Assembly (NCBI RefSeq): GCF_001641125.1
Contig: NZ_LWLP01000001.1
Span: 1,396,530 to 1,460,529, forward strand
Direction: 5' to 3'
From: Arthrobacter sp. OY3WO11
GTDB taxonomy: Bacteria > Actinomycetota > Actinomycetes > Actinomycetales > Micrococcaceae
Length of the DNA: 64,000 nt
Under the pieces are notes generated by a model, which did not search any database, was not told the origin of the DNA, and saw only the letters and a list, made by a program, of their open reading frames with translations. Below are positions 9,579 to 18,059 of this stretch, in pieces (within the stretch, counting starts at the first letter, position 1; every line of letters begins with the position of its first letter). A program made the position numbers and the translations under genes.

Positions 9579-11407
9579 TTAACGCGGCAGTGCCTGTGGC
9601 AACGGGCCCACCCGGTGGCGCTCCGCCAGGAACGCCGCCAACGCGGGATTGTCGATCTACCTCGCCAGCCAGGGAACTGCCTGGGCCGCAGCGTCGTCAC
9701 CCAGGACAGCCCGGTGGGACTGCCCCCGCACCACAAATTCCCGCATCCCGCTTCGGCTCGCCAGCTCTACCAGCTGCTCCACGAACGCGGCAGCACGGGG
9801 AGACCGGCCGGCAATGGAAACTTCCGCCGCCGCATCCAGCAGCCGGGCGGAATACCAGAGGTACCACGGCGTGGGTTCGAGGCCCCGGTCTATCCAGTGC
9901 TCGGCAGCTGCCAGATCTCCGTGCACCATGAAGAGCCGCGCCTCGGCCCCGGCGGCCAGGGCCATGTAGCAATGATCGCCGGCAAGCTCCGCCATCACCC
10001 GTGACCGGTCAATCAGCGCCGCAGCCTCCTCCAGTTGGCCGGCGGCAAGGTACGTCTCTCCCCGGACGCCGGCAACAAACGGTTCAAACCCGTCCAGTGT
10101 TCCTCCGCAATCCAAGCTTGCGCCCGGTCCAGGGAGTCAGCCGCCTGCTCCAGTTCCCCGCGGAGCAGCCGGACCCTGCCCAGCAGTGCCTCGCTGAAGG
10201 CCTGCTGCCGGCGGTTCCGCACGGCCTTCGCCAATCTTCCGGACTCCGTCAGCGCCCTCACAGCGGCCCCGTAACGTGCAGTGTCCGAGGCCAGCATGCC
10301 CTGGATGGCCAGGATTCTCGCCTGTTCGTCGGGGAATCCCACGGCCGCCAGCATTGCCCGGTCCAGCCACCCGGCAGCCCGGTCCGGCACACCCCTCTGG
10401 ACGGACAGGTAGCCCAGCTCGCGGTAAGCTGCGGCGGCAGTCCGGGAGGCGCCGTCGGGCCCTTCCGCCTGGAGCGCGCGGTGGAGGAAGTCCGCCACCT
10501 CGGCACCGCGGCCGCCCGCCTGATGGATCAGGGCGCCGGACAGGGTGACCAAGGACTCGGCGATCAGGTGAGCACCGCCAATGCGCTGTGCCAGCACCAC
10601 CGCAAGCCGCAGCTGGTCCAGCCCCCGGTCCACAGCACCCGCCCACAATGACGCGCCGCCGGCGTCGAGGTAGGAACGCACTGTCGCCGCGGTGGCCGGC
10701 ATTTCCGGGTCCGTCTCCGGCGCAGCCCCGGACAGCGCACGCCGGATTTCCGCGGGCAGCGGCAAACCCAGCTCCTGCCGGTAGAGGGCGCCGCATGCGG
10801 TGACGTGCCTGCGGGCCCGGCGGTGCTCACCCAAAGCCACCAGCGCCTTGACCAGGACAGCGTTGCAGTCCGTATGGAAGGGGTCCCGGTGCAGAGCCAG
10901 GGTGGCCAGCTCAGCGGCCTCGCCTAGAGCACCCGACGCCAAGGCAGCCAGCGCGGCCTCGTACAGCAGGGACTGGACCACGTTGTCCAGCCGGAAGCGC
11001 TGATCCGCCAGCCAGGAATCGAAGACGGGGCAATCAGCGAAGGACAGTCCCTCCAGCAGCTGGCCAGTGAAACCGCGGGGGTCCAGGCCGGGCTTGGCGG
11101 CCTTGCCCACCACTTCGAGTGCGTCGCAGCGCCACGGCGGCTGAAGCACCAGCCGCAAAGGATCGCCGGCCACCGTGACGCCGTCAAGGGTCCGCCGCAG
11201 CTCGGAAAGGTTCCAGCGCAGGGCGCCGAGCGGGTCTGCGGCATCCGGAAACAACAGCGACGCCGTGCGGGACCGGCCGGTGCCCCCGGCCTGCAGCGCA
11301 AGGTATGCCAGCACCGCCCAGGCCTTGCGGCCTCTGGGCTGCAGGGGAGTTGCGTCGGGGGACTCGACCGCAGGCGGACCAAGGAGCCGAATCAAATTCT
11401 CGGCCAT
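9579..11407 (-). pseudogene. BTAD/SARP-type transcriptional regulator, inactivated
   Basis: The 5' two thirds encode an N-terminal winged-helix domain (LIRLLGPP, then GRKAWAVLAYLAL) and a bacterial transcriptional activation domain with TPR-like helices. Two independent lesions break it. Near 10078-10105 the reading frame changes: the first frame runs out after EEHWTG, and the homologous continuation FEPFVAGVRGETYLAAGQ is one frame away, explained by a missing base in the GGG run of ACGGGTTTG. Then an in-frame amber TAG at 9657-9659 interrupts the second segment, followed in the same frame by a clean 25-codon tail containing DNPALAAFLAERHRVG and a TAA. One lesion could be a sequencing error; two make decay more likely. 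Translation probably began at ATG 11407. Confidence 0.8.
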
Positions 11408-11525
11408 ACGGCCCATGGTACGCCGCCGGAACAACGGCGTCTGCGGCCTTCACACGCTTGCTCACACGCGGCCCGTACACCCTGAAATTACCCAATCCGC
11501 ACACCATCACAAGAGGTGCAAAATC

Positions 11526-11687
11526 ATGGAACTCCTCGGTATCCTGCTCTTTGGAATCTGGGTTCTTATTGTCACTGCCTGCGTTGTCCTGACCGACGGC
11601 CGGGGCCACACGCCCGAGATCCGCTCCACGGACCCGTGGTCGGCAGGCAATCTTCCCAGTGAGCCTTACGCTTCGCTGCGCATGTAG
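11526..11687 (+). CDS. small single-pass membrane protein, 53 residues
   Basis: A short gene with AAGAGGTG seven bases before its ATG. The product begins MELLGILLFGIWVLIV, one membrane helix of about 20 residues, followed by a hydrophilic tail rich in Pro, Ser and acidic residues. It is transcribed divergently from the broken BTAD regulator and lies about 118 bases from its start. I do not recognise the family. Good ribosome site, clean helix and separate intergenic placement support it as real. Confidence 0.65.
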   Translation: MELLGILLFGIWVLIVTACVVLTDGRGHTPEIRSTDPWSAGNLPSEPYASLRM

Positions 11688-11892
11688 GTTCCGCCGTCCC
11701 AGCCACCGGGACGAACGACCGCCCCTACACCACTAGGGTGCTCGCCATTCGCGGTCCTGGTCCGCTTGCACGGTGCTGGCCAGCACCGTCTATGCGGGCC
11801 AGGGCCGCCTTTGTGAGCCGCCTTTGTGGGAAGCCCGCCCGGCACACGACTGCCAACGGGCGCAACGGCCGGGCAGTGCCAGGGCGCCGAGC

Positions 11893-12627
11893 CTAACCCA
11901 GGCCCATTGCTTCCCGCACTTCATCCAGGATGTGGTGCATCGCCGACTCCGCCACCGCCGTATCCCCGCGCGCCACCGCCGCTGCCACGTCCTCGTGCGC
12001 CTGCAGTGCCTCGTCCCGGGGCTTGAACGGCATGAGCCCCTGCCGGGTCCGGCTGGTCAGCACTTCCGCCACCATGCCTTCCAGCGCCTGGAACATCTCG
12101 TTTCCGCAGCTCCGCAGGAGCAGCTGGTGGAATTCGATATCAGCGGCCAGGAAGCCCTGGAGGTCGCCGGCTTCACCCAGCCGCCGCAGCTCAGCCCCGA
12201 GGGCAACCAGTTGCGCCCGTTCCGCGGCACTGGCACGGCGGGCGGCGCCGGCGGCGGCAATGGGTTCGACGGCGATGCGCAGCTCGGTGAGGCTGCTGTA
12301 CTGGAGCTCGCGCCGGTCTGAGGCCAGACGCCAGCGCACCAGCTTCGGATCAAAGACGTTCCACAGGGACCGGTCCTGCACCACAATGCCTACGCGCCGC
12401 CGCGAGTAGACCAGGTTCATGGATTCCAGGACCTTCATGGTGTCCCTGGCTACGGTGCGGGATATGCCGTACTCCTGCTGCAGACCTTCAAGGGTGAGCC
12501 TGCTGCCGGGCGGCAGGTTGCCGGAGGCGATGGCAACGCCAACCACCTCCAGGACGCGCTCGTGCATCGCGGGGGAGGCCCCGCCGTCGTGCGCTTCATC
12601 CGCGCCCTCATCTGTCGCCGTCGACAT
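11893..12627 (-). CDS. GntR-family regulator with FCD domain, probable gluconate repressor
   Basis: FadR-subfamily GntR regulator. The N-terminal winged helix carries LTLEGLQQEYGISRTVARD, and the C-terminal FCD ligand domain has the metal-binding type histidines (EFHQLLLRSCGN, QAHEDVAAAV, AMHHILDEV). The start has AGGAGAGG seven bases upstream. It is divergent from gntK and gntP, and the intergenic region carries three evenly spaced palindromes that fit GntR-type operators. It likely represses gluconate uptake and phosphorylation and its own gene, releasing DNA on binding gluconate or a phosphorylated derivative; the effector is inference. Confidence 0.88.
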   Translation of the reverse strand: MSTATDEGADEAHDGGASPAMHERVLEVVGVAIASGNLPPGSRLTLEGLQQEYGISRTVARDTMKVLESMNLVYSRRRVGIVVQDRSLWNVFDPKLVRWRLASDRRELQYSSLTELRIAVEPIAAAGAARRASAAERAQLVALGAELRRLGEAGDLQGFLAADIEFHQLLLRSCGNEMFQALEGMVAEVLTSRTRQGLMPFKPRDEALQAHEDVAAAVARGDTAVAESAMHHILDEVREAMGLG

Positions 12628-12682
12628 TCTGTCCGCCTCTCCTGCGCCGCAGCGCCCTCCCAGAATACCGGCAAATTTGGCA

Positions 12683-12739
12683 AAGGTATGACCTGTAACA
12701 CGGAAAGATAGTATCTTTTCATTCAAAAGGTGATACCTT
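12683..12739. promoter_or_regulatory. three phased palindromic operators, gntR-gntK intergenic
   Basis: Three 13-bp palindromes of the same design: AAGGT-ATG-ACCTG (12683-12695, last base imperfect), AAGAT-AGT-ATCTT (12705-12717) and AAGGT-GAT-ACCTT (12727-12739). Their centres are exactly 22 bp apart, two helical turns, so bound regulators would sit on one face. The GATAGTA core resembles gluconate-regulator sites of other actinobacteria. Confidence 0.65.
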
Positions 12740-12815
12740 ATGGCGTGGCCCACTTCTTCACGGGCTCGCAGTGAGCTTCTTCGAAAGCCAAAGACGTCTT
12801 CTCCGGAGGTATGAC

Positions 12816-13361
12816 ATGCAGTATCCCCCCACGCACCTTGTGGTCATGGGCGTTGCCGGGTCCGGCAAGACCACCCTTGCGGCGGCCCTGTCCTCGCAGC
12901 TGGGCTGGGCCTGCGCCGAAGCGGACGAGTTCCACCCCGAAGCCAACATCACCAAGATGACGCAGGGTATCCCGCTCCAGGACGAGGACCGCTGGCCCTG
13001 GCTGCAGGAAATCCGATCCTGGATGACAGCGCAGGCGCAGGCCGGCTGCAGCACAGTCCTGACGTGTTCGGCCCTCAAGAAGAGCTACCGCCAGCTCCTC
13101 TCCGAAGCGGAGGGCCGCGTCGTTTTCCTCCATCTCGACGGCGGCGCGGATCTGATCAGCCAGCGCATGCAGGGCCGGGAAGGCCACTTCATGCCGCCCA
13201 CGCTGCTGCCCAGCCAGCTGGCCACCCTCGAGCCGCTCAGCCAGGAAGAGCTCGACGCCGGCAGCCTTCGCCTGGACATTTCGCAGTCACCTGAACAGCT
13301 GGTCGCCGCCGTCGTGCAGGCTTTGGAGCTTCCCGCCGGCCAGGCGCCCTGCGCGCCCTGA
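12816..13361 (+). CDS. gntK: gluconokinase
   Basis: ATP-dependent kinase converting D-gluconate to 6-phosphogluconate, feeding the pentose phosphate pathway. The P-loop GVAGSGKTT is at residues 12-20, followed by ADEFHPEANITKMTQGIPL, the family substrate-binding segment, and EDRWPWL. The adenylate-kinase-like lid has GREGHFMPPTLLPSQLATLE. The 181-residue length is standard for the soluble GntK type. GGAGG six bases before the ATG sets the start; an upstream in-frame ATG at 12771 is less likely. It precedes gntP on the same strand. Confidence 0.95.
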   Translation: MQYPPTHLVVMGVAGSGKTTLAAALSSQLGWACAEADEFHPEANITKMTQGIPLQDEDRWPWLQEIRSWMTAQAQAGCSTVLTCSALKKSYRQLLSEAEGRVVFLHLDGGADLISQRMQGREGHFMPPTLLPSQLATLEPLSQEELDAGSLRLDISQSPEQLVAAVVQALELPAGQAPCAP

Positions 13362-13403
13362 CCACCCCCTAGACCCCAACAAATACTGTTTCAAAGGAGA
13401 ACC

Positions 13404-14807
13404 ATGACCATCGAAGGATGGACCCAAACGCTGGGCGCAGGACCCCTGCTGCTCATCGCGGGAGCCGCGATCCTCGTCCTGCTGTTCCTGATCATCAAGC
13501 TGCGCATGCATGCCCTGATCGCCCTGATCCTCATCAGCCTCGCCACTGCCTTCGCCACGGGCATTCCTGCCAACCAGGTGGTCCCGGTGCTGATCAACGG
13601 CTTCGGCACCACCCTCGGAACGGTGGCACTCCTGGTCGGTCTGGGCGCCATGCTCGGCCGCATTGTGGAAACCAGCGGCGGCGCCAAGGTGCTTGCCGAC
13701 TACCTCATCGGCGTCTTCGGTGAAAAGCGTGCCCCGTTTGCGCTGGGCCTGGCCTCCCTGATCTTCGGCTTCCCCATCTTCTTCGACGCCGGCCTGGTGG
13801 TCATGCTGCCCGTCGTCTTCGCCGTGGCCCACCGCCTGGGCGGGGGAGTGCTCCGCTACGGCCTGCCCGCAGCCGGTGCGTTCTCCGTGATGCACATCTT
13901 CCTGCCGCCACACCCGGGCCCTGTCTCCGCGTCCGCGTTCTTTGACGCGAACATCGGCCTGGTCACCGTCGCCGGCCTTCTCGTCGCCATCCCCACCTGG
14001 TACGTCACCGCCTACCTCTTCGGCCTCTACACCGGCAAGAAGCTGGTCCTTCCCGTGCCGGAAATCCTCGGCCACGCCTCCGCCGAAGCGGAATCACACC
14101 CGCCGCGCTTCCGCACCGTGGTGGGCCTGCTGCTCCTGCCGCTGCTCCTGATCTTCATGAACACCGGACTGAACACCCTGGCCTCCTCCGGCGTCCTCGC
14201 CGAAGGCGTCAAGGACGAGCAGTGGTACCAGGTCCTGCGGACGCTGGGTGAAACCCCCGTGGCGCTGCTGATCTCGGTGCTGGTGGCCCTTTTCGTGCTG
14301 GGCACCAAGCGCGGCAAGGATGCCGGGGCCCTCGAGAAGCTGCTCGAATCCTCGCTCGGCCCGGTCTGCTCCGTCATCCTGATTACCGGCGCCGGCGGCA
14401 TGTTCGGCGGCGTGCTGCGCACCTCTGGCATCGGCCAGGCACTCGCCGACGTCCTGGGCGACCTGGGCATCCCGCTGATCCTGGCCGGCTTCCTGATCTC
14501 CAGCATCCTGCGCATCGCCCAGGGATCCGCCACCGTTGCACTGACCACCACCGCGGGCCTGATCGCCCCGGCTGTAGCCCTGGCCGGACTGAACGGCATG
14601 CAGGTGGCCGCCATGGTGATTGCCGTGGCCGCCGGCTCCGTGGTGGTCTCCCACGTGAACGACTCCGGCTTCTGGCTGGTGGGCCGCTTCTTCGGAATGG
14701 ACGTCAAGACCACCCTGAAGACCTGGACCGTTATGGAAACCCTCATCGGCGTGATGGGCTTCGCTATCGCGGCCGTGATCTTCCTGGTGGCCGGAGTGGC
14801 GGGCTAG
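13404..14807 (+). CDS. gntP: gluconate:H+ symporter, GntP family
   Basis: Multi-pass permease of the GntP family, importing gluconate with protons. About twelve to fourteen hydrophobic helices are visible with family landmarks: GTTLGTVALLVGLGAMLGR, FGFPIFFDAGLVVM, HIFLPPHPGP and SVVVSHVNDSGFW. AAAGGAG precedes the ATG. It lies 42 bases after gntK, so the two form a gluconate operon under the divergent GntR regulator. A GC-rich hairpin follows. Confidence 0.95.
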   Translation: MTIEGWTQTLGAGPLLLIAGAAILVLLFLIIKLRMHALIALILISLATAFATGIPANQVVPVLINGFGTTLGTVALLVGLGAMLGRIVETSGGAKVLADYLIGVFGEKRAPFALGLASLIFGFPIFFDAGLVVMLPVVFAVAHRLGGGVLRYGLPAAGAFSVMHIFLPPHPGPVSASAFFDANIGLVTVAGLLVAIPTWYVTAYLFGLYTGKKLVLPVPEILGHASAEAESHPPRFRTVVGLLLLPLLLIFMNTGLNTLASSGVLAEGVKDEQWYQVLRTLGETPVALLISVLVALFVLGTKRGKDAGALEKLLESSLGPVCSVILITGAGGMFGGVLRTSGIGQALADVLGDLGIPLILAGFLISSILRIAQGSATVALTTTAGLIAPAVALAGLNGMQVAAMVIAVAAGSVVVSHVNDSGFWLVGRFFGMDVKTTLKTWTVMETLIGVMGFAIAAVIFLVAGVAG

Positions 14808-14840
14808 CATCCTTCCCAGCACCGGCTGACTGGACAACAG

Positions 14841-14878
14841 CGGCGGGGCGGGCAGCAGAAATGCTGGCCGCCCCGCCG
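14841..14878. terminator. hairpin between gntP and the GAF gene
   Basis: Inverted repeat with an 11-base outer arm (CGGCGGGGCGG and its complement), a G bulge pair and an inner CAGC/GCTG, loop AGAAAT. It lies between convergent genes, fitting a two-way terminator, though no T-run follows. Confidence 0.7.
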
Positions 14879-14944
14879 TCGTCGTACCCGGAGCCGTTTG
14901 GCCCAGCCGCCCTGAGCGATGTGGCCGGGCGAGGTGGCACGGTG

Positions 14945-15769
14945 CTAGGTGCGGGCGTCGATGTCCTTCTGGACCACCGCGGCCAGTGTCCGCAGCACCT
15001 GCTGGTCCGACGGGGAGAAGGACCTGGGCTGCTGGTCGATGACGCAGAGCGTTCCGATGTTCCAGCCCCGTGGCCCGTGCAAGGGGTAGCCGGCATAGAA
15101 GCGGATGTAGGGCGCGCCCGTGACCAGCGGATTGGAGGCGAAGCGGTCATCGGCAAGGGTGTCATTGATGACCAGCATCGCGTTCCGCTCCACCGTTTCC
15201 GTGCAGAGGGCGATGATGCGGGGGGTCTCCTCGCGGAGCGGCCCGACGGCGGACTTGAAGAACTGGGCGTCCTCGGCGATCAGGGACAGCGAAGCAGCGC
15301 CAACGCCGAAGAACTTCCAGGCGGCGGCAACAACGCGGTCGTAGACTTCCTCCGGGCCGGTGTACAGAAGGTCCGTCTCGTGCAGTGATTTCAGGCGTTC
15401 CGCCTCTGCCCGTTCCGGGGAAAGCAGGCATTTGCCGGCGGCACCCAGGGCGGCAAGCGCGTCTTCTTTGTCCGGTTTCTGGCGCGCCGGTTGTTGGCCC
15501 GCCAGTTGCTGGCCCGCCGGCGGGCGTCCGGGGCCGACCCTCTCCGGCTTCACGGGCCGGAACCGCCGCTGTCCTGCCTTGAGTTCCTTTACTGCATCAG
15601 GCCCGCGTTCGATCGCCGGCAGGGCCAGGGCTTCATGAAGGTAGGCGTCCAGTTCGAACACGGAACAGGGCGACCTGCCGAAGTAGGAAGGCCAGAGCTT
15701 CTGGGGATCCAAACCGATCGTGGCAGCGAGTTCGAGCCACCGCTTCACCTCTTTGTCGATTGCGTCCAC
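14945..15769 (-). CDS. GAF-domain sensor protein
   Basis: About the last 150 residues form a GAF domain (VYDRVVAAAWKFFGVGAAS, then RNAMLVINDTLADDRF, YAGYPLHGPRGWNIGTLCV), the small-molecule or redox-sensing fold common upstream of signalling outputs. No output domain follows, so it may act through a partner. The N-terminal 90 residues begin DAIDKEVKRWLELAATIG, then a Gln/Pro-rich linker with repeated GQQ. The only in-frame start is GTG, directly after GGGAG, so the true start is uncertain; the reading frame stays open and protein-like 22 codons further upstream without a standard start. A stress-type palindrome lies 57 bases upstream. Confidence 0.75.
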   Translation of the reverse strand: MDAIDKEVKRWLELAATIGLDPQKLWPSYFGRSPCSVFELDAYLHEALALPAIERGPDAVKELKAGQRRFRPVKPERVGPGRPPAGQQLAGQQPARQKPDKEDALAALGAAGKCLLSPERAEAERLKSLHETDLLYTGPEEVYDRVVAAAWKFFGVGAASLSLIAEDAQFFKSAVGPLREETPRIIALCTETVERNAMLVINDTLADDRFASNPLVTGAPYIRFYAGYPLHGPRGWNIGTLCVIDQQPRSFSPSDQQVLRTLAAVVQKDIDART

Positions 15770-15825
15770 CTCCCAGATGACGCGTTTCTGGGGTCCGCGT
15801 ACTCTGTAGTTGCAAAAGCCATGTT

Positions 15826-15841
15826 GATAAGCTTACTTAGT
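15826..15841 (-). promoter_or_regulatory. CTAAG-type palindrome upstream of GAF gene
   Basis: On the gene's strand the sequence reads ACTAAG-TAAG-CTTATC, preceded by ATT. It matches the palindromes before the catalase (ACTAAG-TACG-CTTAGT) and the DUF2382 gene (CTAAG-CATG-CTTAG), with the right arm slightly degenerate. Probable shared operator; see the finding on the regulon. Confidence 0.5.
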
Positions 15842-15909
15842 AATCCGGCCCCCGGCTACCAGGGAGGTTTGGGGGCCTTCGGGGTGCCGCCGCCAAATTG
15901 CGGCCACGC

Positions 15910-15946
15910 CGGCCACAGGCCGCCGCAAAGCCGCAGGCTGTGGCCG
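15910..15946 (-). terminator. hairpin after the TfoX-like gene
   Basis: Arms CGGCCACAG (15910-15918) and CTGTGGCCG (15938-15946) surround a GC-rich 19-base loop. It lies just downstream of the TfoX-like stop on that strand. Confidence 0.5.
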
Positions 15947-15956
15947 CGTTGCAGGG

Positions 15957-16340
15957 CTACCTTCCGGCGGTACGGGTCGTGCTTTTGGGTTCTTTCGGCG
16001 GCATGCCCGCCACGTGCTCATAGGCTTTGTGGATCCATGCTTTGGCTCGGGCGTCGTCGCCGTCGCCTTCCTCGTTCCAGATTTCCGGCAGGCCGGTGTA
16101 CTCGCGCATCGGCCGGTCCGCCGGGCCGAACGGGACGGTCCGCTCGCCGCTTTCAAGCTGCTGCCTGTGCTCCGGGGAGAGTTTGATGCCGATGGTGCGC
16201 CCGAAAAGCCCTGCGAACATGTTGCCGTTGACGAACGCGCCCAGGTTGCCGAACATCGGCTTCACTGTGACGTCCGGGCCGTCCGGGAGCAGGGACCGGA
16301 AGCGCTCCTTATCTGCGTCCGACGCTTTGGGCATCTCCAT
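15957..16340 (-). CDS. TfoX/Sxy N-terminal domain protein
   Basis: Small cytoplasmic protein with a TfoX N-terminal domain: RFRSLLPDGPDVTVKPMFGNLGAFVNGNMFAGLFG followed here in two parts by GIKLSPEHRQQL and a Pro-rich end. The MFG and NGNMFAG landmarks are typical. Proteobacterial TfoX links to competence, but stand-alone actinobacterial versions have no shown role. The start has GGGGGAAG upstream; a long upstream extension with no domain character was excluded. It is divergent from the SDR gene. Confidence 0.8.
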   Translation of the reverse strand: MEMPKASDADKERFRSLLPDGPDVTVKPMFGNLGAFVNGNMFAGLFGRTIGIKLSPEHRQQLESGERTVPFGPADRPMREYTGLPEIWNEEGDGDDARAKAWIHKAYEHVAGMPPKEPKSTTRTAGR

Positions 16341-16501
16341 TGCTTCCCCCTGGGCTGTGCTGGCTGGTTGCGGTGCCGGCTGGTCTGTGCAGGATATGCC
16401 CAGCGCGGTCGCCGGGGAACACCCTGCCGCCCGCCGTCGTTGTGCCGGTAGGCAGCGCGCCCACGCCGGGCGCCGGACGTTCCCCAACCAAAGGACACCC
16501 C

Positions 16502-17323
16502 TTGACCCCTCGCACCATCGTTATCACCGGCGCCAGCGACGGCATCGGCGCAGCAGCCGCGCGTACCCTGGCTAAGGCAGGGGACCAGGTGGTCGTCGTC
16601 GGCCGCTCCGAGGAAAAGACGCGGGCCATCGCCAAGGACCTGGACGCAGACTACTTTGTCAGCGACTTCTCCGAGCTCGCGCAGGTCCGCACCCTGGCCG
16701 CGCAGCTGGAGTCCGACTACCCGCGCATCGACGTCCTTGCCAACAATGCCGGCGGCATCATGGGCAAGCGCACCCTTACCGTTGACGGCAACGAGTCAAC
16801 GTTCCAGATCAACCACCTGGCGCCGTTCCTCCTCACCACGCTGCTGATTGAGACCCTCGTTGCCAGCAATGCCAAGGTGATCAACACCTCCAGCGGAGCC
16901 AACAGCTTCGGCAAGCTGGACCTGTTCGACCTCAAATCCGAGCACGGCTACTCCACCAACCGCGCCTACGGCACCGGCAAGCTGGCCAACATCCTCTTCA
17001 CGTCCGAGCTGCACCGCCGCTTTGGCGAACAGGGAATCACGACGGCGGCGTTCCACCCCGGCGTTGTGCGCACCAACTTCGCGGCGGACTCCACCAGCCC
17101 GTTCCGGCACGCGTACAAGAGCCTGCTGAACCGCTTCATGCTGACCCCGGACCAGGGTGCCGACACCCTGCTGTGGTTGATCAACGGCACTGCGGGCAAG
17201 GACTGGATCTCCGGGGCGTACTACTACAAGCGCGCCCTGGCCAAAGCCAACCCCCAGGCCTACGACGCCGAGCTGGCCCGCCGCCTGTGGGAGCAGAGCG
17301 AGGAGCTGGTCAAGGCCGCCTAG
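16502..17323 (+). CDS. short-chain dehydrogenase/reductase
   Basis: SDR oxidoreductase of the retinol-dehydrogenase-like subgroup. The cofactor motif TGASDGIG starts at residue 9, NNAGG marks the fold, and the catalytic pair appears as YGTGKLANI (YxxxK). The substrate-loop region and the C-terminal YYYKRALAKANP match light-dependent-reductase-like relatives, whose substrates vary. Start is a TTG with AAAGGA seven bases before; no ATG fits the family N-terminus MTPRTIVITGA. It stands alone, with a 60-bp hairpin element at its 3' side. Confidence 0.85.
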   Translation: MTPRTIVITGASDGIGAAAARTLAKAGDQVVVVGRSEEKTRAIAKDLDADYFVSDFSELAQVRTLAAQLESDYPRIDVLANNAGGIMGKRTLTVDGNESTFQINHLAPFLLTTLLIETLVASNAKVINTSSGANSFGKLDLFDLKSEHGYSTNRAYGTGKLANILFTSELHRRFGEQGITTAAFHPGVVRTNFAADSTSPFRHAYKSLLNRFMLTPDQGADTLLWLINGTAGKDWISGAYYYKRALAKANPQAYDAELARRLWEQSEELVKAA

Positions 17324-17371
17324 GTTCTAGCCCTCGTAGCCGATGACGTCACGGAGCTGCTGGGGGATGCA

Positions 17372-17431
17372 AACTGGGTAGCGCTAAGTGTCGTTATGAG
17401 CCGTCAAAACGACACTTAGCGCTACCTAGTT
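17372..17431. repeat. 60-bp hairpin repeat, copy 1
   Basis: Inverted repeat with 24-base arms (one mismatch) ending in GTAGCGCTAAGTGTCGTT and its complement, loop of 12 bases. Near-identical copies occur at 42352-42411 and 43416-43475. The right tip supplies the AAC TAG end of the PaiB-like gene on the reverse strand. It may also end transcription of the two convergent genes. Confidence 0.9.
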
Positions 17432-18055
17432 GGGCCGGGGGCGCGCCTGCTCGACGTCGGCCGAGGCCTCCGACTGACCACGCGCAACCAGGCCCGCCAC
17501 CACGCCGTCCACGTCCGCTTCGGGCCGGTTCTGGCTCAGCTTGGCCTTGGCCTCGATCCGGGTAATCACCAGTTCCACGCCCACGATTGCCCGCAGCTGC
17601 CCGGCAATGAAACGCTCCGGTGCGTCGTCCACGTCCCAGGGGTGGTCGAAGCCGGACTCGTGCATGCCGGTGAGCCGCCGGACCTGCCGGTCCAGCCAGG
17701 CCGGATCATCATGGATCACCAGCTGCCCGTACACGTGCACCGTGGTGTAGTTCCAGGTGGGGACAACGCGCCCGTGCTCGGCCTTGGACGCGTACCAAGA
17801 CGGGGAGATATAGGCATCCGCACTCTGGATGATGGCAAGAGCCTCCCCGACGGCGGGTGCGGACCACTGCGTGTTGTTCCGCGCCAGGTGCCCCTGCAGC
17901 GCGCCGAACTCCCCGGCGTCGGGGTCATAGACAAACGGCAGGAGTGTAGCCACGAGGCCCTCCGGGGTCATGGTGACCAGGTTCGCTGCACCCGGTCTGG
18001 TGAGCAGGTGCCGGACGGTTTCAGGGACCGCGGCGAAGTGCGCTGGAATGTACAT
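17426..18055 (-). CDS. FMN-binding negative transcriptional regulator, PaiB type
   Basis: Matches the PaiB family, flavin-binding split-barrel proteins first described as regulators of protease and sporulation genes. Family landmarks: MYIPAHFAAVPETV at the start, HLARNNTQW, YISPSWYASKAEHGRVVPTW and the NYTTVHVYG strand. Length is normal. It follows the EamA transporter by four bases on the same strand, so they are co-transcribed and face the divergent MocR regulator. The last two codons (AAC TAG) are formed by a dispersed hairpin repeat, so the native C-terminus may have been replaced. Confidence 0.9.
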   Translation of the reverse strand: MYIPAHFAAVPETVRHLLTRPGAANLVTMTPEGLVATLLPFVYDPDAGEFGALQGHLARNNTQWSAPAVGEALAIIQSADAYISPSWYASKAEHGRVVPTWNYTTVHVYGQLVIHDDPAWLDRQVRRLTGMHESGFDHPWDVDDAPERFIAGQLRAIVGVELVITRIEAKAKLSQNRPEADVDGVVAGLVARGQSEASADVEQARPRPN

Positions 18056-18059
18056 GGGG

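Noticed and set aside
10070..10100. GGTTCAAACC, a tRNA T-loop-like sequence
   Set aside because: No acceptor or anticodon stems around it; lies inside the broken BTAD gene.
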